NCBI RefSeq assembly: GCF_018617385.1
Contig: NZ_JACSKA010000001.1
Span: forward strand, 1,178,001 to 1,242,000
Length of the DNA: 64,000 nucleotides
Direction of reading: 5' to 3'
Source: Exiguobacterium sp018617385
Lineage (GTDB): Bacteria > Bacillota > Bacilli > Exiguobacteriales > Exiguobacteriaceae
The notes beneath the pieces are model-generated. The model did not search any database, was not told where the DNA came from, and was given only the letters and a program-made list of their open reading frames with translations. Positions 59,386 through 64,000 of this stretch are shown here, in pieces. The stretch's first letter is position 1; every line of letters starts with the position of its first letter. A program made the translations under genes and the position numbers.

Positions 59386-60918
59386 ATGCATCGTTATCCG
59401 TTCACGAACTCCATTTGGCGTCAACATGATACTGGGACGCCGTACCCATCCCTTTCCGTTTCGGAATCGACCGAAGTCGTCGTCATCGGGGCAGGGATTG
59501 CCGGACTCGTCTGCGCCTATGAACTCCAAAAACGAGGGAGGCAAGTGACGCTTTTAGAAGCGTTAGAGATTGGACATGGGACGACGGGACATACGACGGC
59601 AAAATGTTCCGTTCAACATGGGACGATTTATCATAAGCTGATTCGTCATTTTGATGAATCCATCGCGCGTTTATATTACGAGTTCAACTCAGAAGCGCTC
59701 GTCTATTTGAAAAATCAAATCGAAGAAGGGTTTGACTGCGATCACTCGAATGAACAATCGTTTCTTTATTCTAGGGAACCGAACGAAGAACTTACGAAAG
59801 AACTGGATGCGTATCGTCGCTTAAAGATTGACGGGGGAGAAGCGACGGAAGAAGTGAGAAAGGCGCTCCCGTTTTCAATCGAGCAGGCGTTGGTGATTCA
59901 TGACCAAGCCCAATTCCACCCCGTGAAATATCTACGTGAATTAGCGAATCGGTTTGTTCAACACGGTGGGAAGATTTATGAAAACTCTAGAGCGACGGAA
60001 GTGAGTCAAGGACCGCGTCCTGTAGTCACTACTTCTACCGGTAGAAGAGTACAGGGAAATCAAGTCGTGATCGCGACCCATTATCCATTCAATGACCTGC
60101 GCGGGTTATATGTGTCGAAATTTTCTATTGAGCGATCGTATATTGTCGCCTGTGAATCGGGGAATCGACCACTTAAAGGGATGTACTTAGAGGTAGGACA
60201 GAGCAAACGCTCGTTTCGGTCCTATGAGGAAAACGGAAAGACCTATTTACTAGTTGGCGGTGAAGGGCATACGGCGGGGCAAGTCACTGACACGCGTAGC
60301 CGATATGATCGATTAGAGCATGATGCCCAGGCACATTTCGAAACGAATCGGGCATCCTATCGGTGGTCATCTCAAGATCTTATCACCTTAGACGGGCTTC
60401 CTTATGTCGGCCAAATGTTCAAGCGAGAACCAGATCTCTTTGTGGCGACTGGCTTTTCAAAGTGGGGGATGACGAACGGAATCGCTGCCGGGACCTTGCT
60501 CGCGGATCAACTCACAGGTCGTCCGAACCGATTCGTCAATCTGGTCTCACCGCTCCGTCAAACGGTTAAATCTAGTGATATCAGTGCATTTCTTAAAACG
60601 AACTTAGATACTGCCACTCAATTTGCGAAAGGGACAGTCGATCGGCTACTTGAACGAAAAGATGTAAAAGACCTACAGCTAGACGAGGGTGGGGTCGTGC
60701 AAGTTGATGGCAAGACGAGCGGCGTTTATCGAGATTTGGATAACCAATGCCATGTCGTCAACCTGACCTGTACGCACCTCGGCTGTACATTGAAATGGAA
60801 CAATGCCGAGCGGTCATGGGATTGTCCATGCCACGGCTCTCGTTTCGATGCAAAAGGCAACGTATTAGAAGGCCCTGCCACAAAACCACTTTCCTACAGC
60901 AAGCGAGAAGATTTGTAA
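59386..60918 (+). CDS. FAD-dependent oxidoreductase with C-terminal Rieske domain
   Basis: 510 residues from ATG 59386, 8 nt after AGAGGAG; the frame opens at 59368. The N-terminal DAO-type FAD domain has VVVIGAGIAGLVCAYEL (GxGxxG near residue 30) and TTGHTTAKCS. The last 90 residues are a Rieske [2Fe-2S] domain: CTHLGC...CPCHGSRFDAKGNVLEGPA. It resembles B. subtilis YhfW; substrate and electron partner unknown. Confidence 0.92.
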   Translation: MHRYPFTNSIWRQHDTGTPYPSLSVSESTEVVVIGAGIAGLVCAYELQKRGRQVTLLEALEIGHGTTGHTTAKCSVQHGTIYHKLIRHFDESIARLYYEFNSEALVYLKNQIEEGFDCDHSNEQSFLYSREPNEELTKELDAYRRLKIDGGEATEEVRKALPFSIEQALVIHDQAQFHPVKYLRELANRFVQHGGKIYENSRATEVSQGPRPVVTTSTGRRVQGNQVVIATHYPFNDLRGLYVSKFSIERSYIVACESGNRPLKGMYLEVGQSKRSFRSYEENGKTYLLVGGEGHTAGQVTDTRSRYDRLEHDAQAHFETNRASYRWSSQDLITLDGLPYVGQMFKREPDLFVATGFSKWGMTNGIAAGTLLADQLTGRPNRFVNLVSPLRQTVKSSDISAFLKTNLDTATQFAKGTVDRLLERKDVKDLQLDEGGVVQVDGKTSGVYRDLDNQCHVVNLTCTHLGCTLKWNNAERSWDCPCHGSRFDAKGNVLEGPATKPLSYSKREDL

Positions 60919-60992
60919 ACTGGTGTAGGCAAAGGTTGACATCTATAATAAAGTAGAAAGGGAACAGAATAACACATAGGGGTGAAAGACAG

Positions 60993-62465
60993 ATGGAAGT
61001 TACAAAAGAATGGCGTGAACATTTTAAGCAACTGCGTGCCTTCGACGAGGCGATCTCGCTCTTGTATTGGGACATGCGTACACAAATGCCGGAACAGTCG
61101 GCACCGCTCCGGGCAGAAACAATCGGTTATTTATCGACTGAGGCATTCAAACGACAGACGAGTGAGTCGTTCGCTTCTTTACTAGAACGGATGGCAGATG
61201 AAAAGGATTTATCTGACGTCGAGGCGCGGTCACTTGAAATCGCGAAGATGCAATACGAACGGAATGCCAAGATTCCACACAATGAATATCAAGCATATGT
61301 AACACTCGTTTCGGAAGCCGAGACGGCATGGGAAAAGGCGAAAGAACAGGACGACTGGGACATGTTCGCTCCATACCTTAAACAGATTATCGAATTCCAG
61401 CAAAAATTTGCGGAATATTTCGGCTATGAGAAACATCCGTACGATGCATTGCTCTATGATTTCGAACCGGGCATGACAGTCGAGCTTTTAGACGAATTGT
61501 TCGCCTCGCTCCGAGACGAACTCGTTCCTCTCATCCAGCAGCTCCCAAAAGAATCGCTCTCTCTGGACTGGTCGATGCCGGCGGATGTCCAAGAAACCAT
61601 TTGTCATGACTGGATGAATGTCGTCGCATACGATTTATCACGTGGTCGATTGGATGCGACAGTACATCCGTTCGAAATCACCATCAACCGCCGCGACGTC
61701 CGCATCACGACGAAGTATGATGAAGCAGATTTCAGAAATGCACTGTTCGGTACGATGCATGAAGCAGGGCACGCGACGTATGAGCAACAAATCGACCCGA
61801 TGCTCGATGAACTCGGACTAGGTGGCGGTGCGTCGATGGGGATTCATGAGTCCCAGTCGCTCTTCTTTGAGAACTTCATCGGACGAAGCGAAGCGTTCTT
61901 GCGTCGCGTCTATCCGAAACTACAATCGCTTCATCCGGCATACGCTGCGATCGACTTCGACACTTTCTATCGAGGTGTGAATGAAGCGAAACCGTCTCTG
62001 ATTCGGATCGAGGCTGACGAGTTGACATACAGTCTACACATCATCATCCGCTATGAGCTCGAGAAGGCACTCATCCAAGGGACGTTGTCCGTCGATGAGC
62101 TTCCTGCGGCATGGAATGAAAAGTATAAAGAGTATCTCGGACTCGATGTCCCGTCGAATGCCAAAGGAGTCCTTCAAGACGTCCATTGGGCAGGCGGTTC
62201 GTTTGGATACTTCCCGAGCTATGCCCTCGGATTGATTTATGCGGCCCAATTGACGGAAACGTTGAAATCAGCTCTTCCGGAATTTGAGACGTTGATTGCA
62301 GAAGGTGAAATCGAACCGGTCAAAGCGTGGCTACATGAGAACGTTCATCAATATGGAAAACGTCTCACCCCGAACGAACTCATTCAACAGGTGACGGGTC
62401 AAGCGATTTCGGTTCAACCGCTCGTTCGATATTTGACGAAGAAATATCAAACAGTTGCCAAATGA
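60993..62465 (+). CDS. M32 family (Taq-type) metallocarboxypeptidase
   Basis: 490 residues, RBS AGGGGTG. Zinc-binding HEAGH is at residues 256-260 (MHEAGHATYE), with the third ligand and IHESQSLFFENFIGRS downstream. M32 enzymes remove C-terminal residues broadly except near Pro. It is the counterpart of B. subtilis YpwA. The stop overlaps the next gene's ATG (ATGA). Confidence 0.95.
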   Translation: MEVTKEWREHFKQLRAFDEAISLLYWDMRTQMPEQSAPLRAETIGYLSTEAFKRQTSESFASLLERMADEKDLSDVEARSLEIAKMQYERNAKIPHNEYQAYVTLVSEAETAWEKAKEQDDWDMFAPYLKQIIEFQQKFAEYFGYEKHPYDALLYDFEPGMTVELLDELFASLRDELVPLIQQLPKESLSLDWSMPADVQETICHDWMNVVAYDLSRGRLDATVHPFEITINRRDVRITTKYDEADFRNALFGTMHEAGHATYEQQIDPMLDELGLGGGASMGIHESQSLFFENFIGRSEAFLRRVYPKLQSLHPAYAAIDFDTFYRGVNEAKPSLIRIEADELTYSLHIIIRYELEKALIQGTLSVDELPAAWNEKYKEYLGLDVPSNAKGVLQDVHWAGGSFGYFPSYALGLIYAAQLTETLKSALPEFETLIAEGEIEPVKAWLHENVHQYGKRLTPNELIQQVTGQAISVQPLVRYLTKKYQTVAK

Positions 62466-63169
62466 AACGATTTGCACATCGTGGCGTGATGGCCCATCGT
62501 CCGGAGAATACGATGTCGGCATTCAGGCTCGCACTCGAAACCGGAGCAGATGGGATTGAAACGGATGTCCATATGACAAAGGACGGCGTGCTCGTACTCA
62601 TCCATGACGAGACGCTCGAACGGACGACTGACGGAAGAGGGCAAGTTTCACTCTATACCTATGATGAGCTCCAACAGTTCAATGCCGGGGTACGTCATGA
62701 GGTCGAAGAACACATCCCGACGCTCGAGGAGCTGTTCGATTTGGTGAAAGAGGAATCGGTCATTTTGAACTTAGAGGTAAAGACGGATGTCCTTCGATAT
62801 GCAGGAATCGAATCTCGCATCATCGAATCCATTGAATCCGCTGGAATTGATGCGTCCCGTATTCTCTTTTCCTCATTCAATCATGAAACCATTCACCGAT
62901 TGAAACAGATGAGACCGGATATCGAAGCGGCCATTCTGCTTGCACAGCCGCTTTATGACATTTTCGGATATCTTCGATTCGTCGGAGCGGATTCGGTCCA
63001 CCCACACATCGATCGGATCACAGACGAAGAAGTACGTTCGTTGCAAGGTCGAGGGATTCCGATCAGACCGTATACGATTAAAACACAACATCAACTTGAG
63101 CGTTGTATGGCGCTTCAAGTCGATGCCATCTTTGTCAATGATATCGAATGGGTAAACGAAACCACTTAG
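62462..63169 (+). CDS. Glycerophosphodiester phosphodiesterase
   Basis: 235 residues. FAHRGVMAHRPENTMSAF, GIETDVHMTKDGVLVLIHDETLERTTDG and LEVKTD hold the catalytic His, Glu and Asp of GDPD. It hydrolyses glycerophosphodiesters to glycerol-3-phosphate and an alcohol, probably in the cytosol (no signal peptide). It overlaps the M32 gene by 4 nt, so translation is coupled. A strong terminator follows. GlpP (17957) would respond to its product. Confidence 0.93.
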   Translation: MKRFAHRGVMAHRPENTMSAFRLALETGADGIETDVHMTKDGVLVLIHDETLERTTDGRGQVSLYTYDELQQFNAGVRHEVEEHIPTLEELFDLVKEESVILNLEVKTDVLRYAGIESRIIESIESAGIDASRILFSSFNHETIHRLKQMRPDIEAAILLAQPLYDIFGYLRFVGADSVHPHIDRITDEEVRSLQGRGIPIRPYTIKTQHQLERCMALQVDAIFVNDIEWVNETT

Positions 63170-63190
63170 TCGCCGACTAAGTGGTTTTAT
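63161..63190 (+). terminator. Terminator after the phosphodiesterase
   Basis: ACCACTTAGTC-GCC-GACTAAGTGGT, a perfect 11-bp stem, followed by TTTATATTT. Confidence 0.9.
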
Positions 63191-63320
63191 ATTTGGTTGG
63201 AAGGGAACTACATTTTATGTAAAGGTAGCGCTTTCGTCCGTTAGCATATCGGAGCACATTCAGGGCATAGTGTCCCCTTTACGTCATTGTCGGATTGTCT
63301 TAAGTTTAAGATGTCACCGA

Positions 63321-63357
63321 GCTACATAGCAATCAGATGTAGCACACCATGTAGCAC
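63321..63357. repeat. Repeated ATGTAGC motif upstream of the DUF4397 gene
   Basis: GCTACAT (63321-63327) forms an inverted repeat with ATGTAGC at 63337-63343, and the 9-mer ATGTAGCAC occurs twice (63337 and 63349), 12 bp apart. This could be an operator for the secreted-protein gene. No binding factor is known. Confidence 0.45.
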
Positions 63358-63418
63358 TGCATCACATTTGTTGTATGCACGTCGTGGGTTACCAAAGATC
63401 AAAAGGAGGAAATTTCAC

Positions 63419-64000
63419 ATGAAGAAGTTGATGTCTTTACTGGGTACTCTAGCACTGGCTTTCGCTTTCGTCTTACCGGTTAGCGCGGATGGACATGAAA
63501 ACGCGATGGTCCGTGTGCTACATGCTTCACCTGATGCACCGGCAGTTGACGTGTACGTGGATGGGGAAGTCGCGGTCGAGGGAGCAGAATTCAAGGATCT
63601 CACAGACTACTTGACACTTCCTGCAGGGGATTACAACGTTGAAATCAAGCCGGCAGGTGACGCTGAAACAGTCGTCGTCGCAGCAGACCTTTCAATCGAG
63701 GCAGGCAAGTTCTATACAGCCGCTGCAATCGGTCAACTTGAAAACATCGAAATCGCTGCAATGGAAGACGATGCAAACTTTGAAGATGGTAAATCGAAAG
63801 TTCGTGTCGCTCACTTCGCACCAGATGCACCAGCGGTTGATGTCGCACCTAAAGGTGGCGACCCACTCTTCTCAAACCTCGAGTTCAAAGCAGTAAGTGA
63901 TTACGGCACACTCGATGCTGGAACGTATGACCTTGAAGTCCGCCCGGCTGGAGCGACTGACGTCGTCAAAGCACTTGACGGTGTCGCACTCGAAGGTGGC
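63419..64000 (+). CDS. Secreted DUF4397 protein (cut by the window end)
   Basis: At least 194 residues; no stop before 64000. RBS AAAGGAGG precedes ATG 63419. An N-terminal signal peptide (LLGTLALAFAFVLPVSA) is followed by two DUF4397 repeats at about residues 31-80 and 121-170. Each reads VRVLHASPDAPAVDVYVDG or VRVAHFAPDAPAVDV and later LPAGDYNVEIKPAG or LDAGTYDLEVRPAG. The domain is a secreted beta-rich fold of unknown function, common in Firmicute exoproteins. Confidence 0.87.
   Translation, partial: MKKLMSLLGTLALAFAFVLPVSADGHENAMVRVLHASPDAPAVDVYVDGEVAVEGAEFKDLTDYLTLPAGDYNVEIKPAGDAETVVVAADLSIEAGKFYTAAAIGQLENIEIAAMEDDANFEDGKSKVRVAHFAPDAPAVDVAPKGGDPLFSNLEFKAVSDYGTLDAGTYDLEVRPAGATDVVKALDGVALEGG

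Noticed and set aside
1..64000. Mobile elements, phage, CRISPR, toxin-antitoxin or defence genes
   Set aside because: No transposase, integrase, Cas protein, regular repeat-spacer array or known defence motif was found on reading both strands.

Overview
This 64 kb window reads as chromosomal DNA of a low- to mid-GC Firmicute of the order Bacillales, most probably Exiguobacterium or a close relative. The genus is an inference: no 16S gene is present and no database was searched. The evidence is the type B RNase P RNA directly upstream of a ypsC-type rRNA methyltransferase (the Bacillus arrangement), Bacillus-style GGAGG ribosome binding sites, frequent TTG/GTG starts, and a B. subtilis-like set of regulatory sites. 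Those sites are a cre site, Zur, BirA and ArgR/AhrC boxes, and S-box, THI and yybP-ykoY riboswitches. Genes are dense and no phage, transposase, integrase, CRISPR array or rRNA operon was seen. This looks like ordinary core and housekeeping chromosome.

Layout. 0-6 kb: end of sbcD, sbcC, an AAC(3)-like acyltransferase, a membrane-anchored hydrolase and a TauE/SafE transporter. 6-9.3 kb: biotin transporter bioY under a BirA-like operator, then two related multi-pass membrane proteins of unknown function, divergent from a TetR regulator with a palindromic operator at the promoter. 9.3-12 kb: argG-argH. 12-24 kb: CapA-like lipoprotein, proline transporter PutP1 (cre site), DNA glycosylase Tag, DedA, a CPA2 antiporter, GlpP, an SDR, an HD hydrolase, a Mn riboswitch with a CaCA exchanger, a glycosyltransferase/GtrA fusion, an exonuclease, a Cys-rich copper-type protein and tRNA-Ala. 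24-34 kb: GlcU, an SDR/AMP-ligase pair, a DM13 protein, S-box-controlled msrA, an amidase, rlmN, a methyltransferase and an SMP-30 protein.

34-39 kb holds two metal/vitamin modules: a Zur-controlled ZagA/YciC zinc metallochaperone, then a TPP riboswitch driving ykoFEDC (thiamine/HMP uptake). 39-47 kb: lytic transglycosylase, CPBP protease, hydrolase, and a four-gene response regulator-kinase-permease-ATPase operon. 47-64 kb: unknown small proteins, a secreted subtilase, rnpB, ypsC, an oxidoreductase, an alanine symporter, BrkB, PutP2, a D,D-carboxypeptidase, a Rieske-FAD protein, an M32 carboxypeptidase, a glycerophosphodiesterase and a secreted DUF4397 protein cut by the window end.

The strongest theme is nutrient and metal sensing by RNA and DNA switches: Mn (riboswitch), Zn (Zur), biotin (BirA), arginine (ArgR), SAM (S-box), TPP (THI) and carbon (cre). 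The best candidate for an undescribed system is the TetR-controlled pair of paralogous membrane proteins at 6.7-9.3 kb. No dramatic new system such as a defence island was found.
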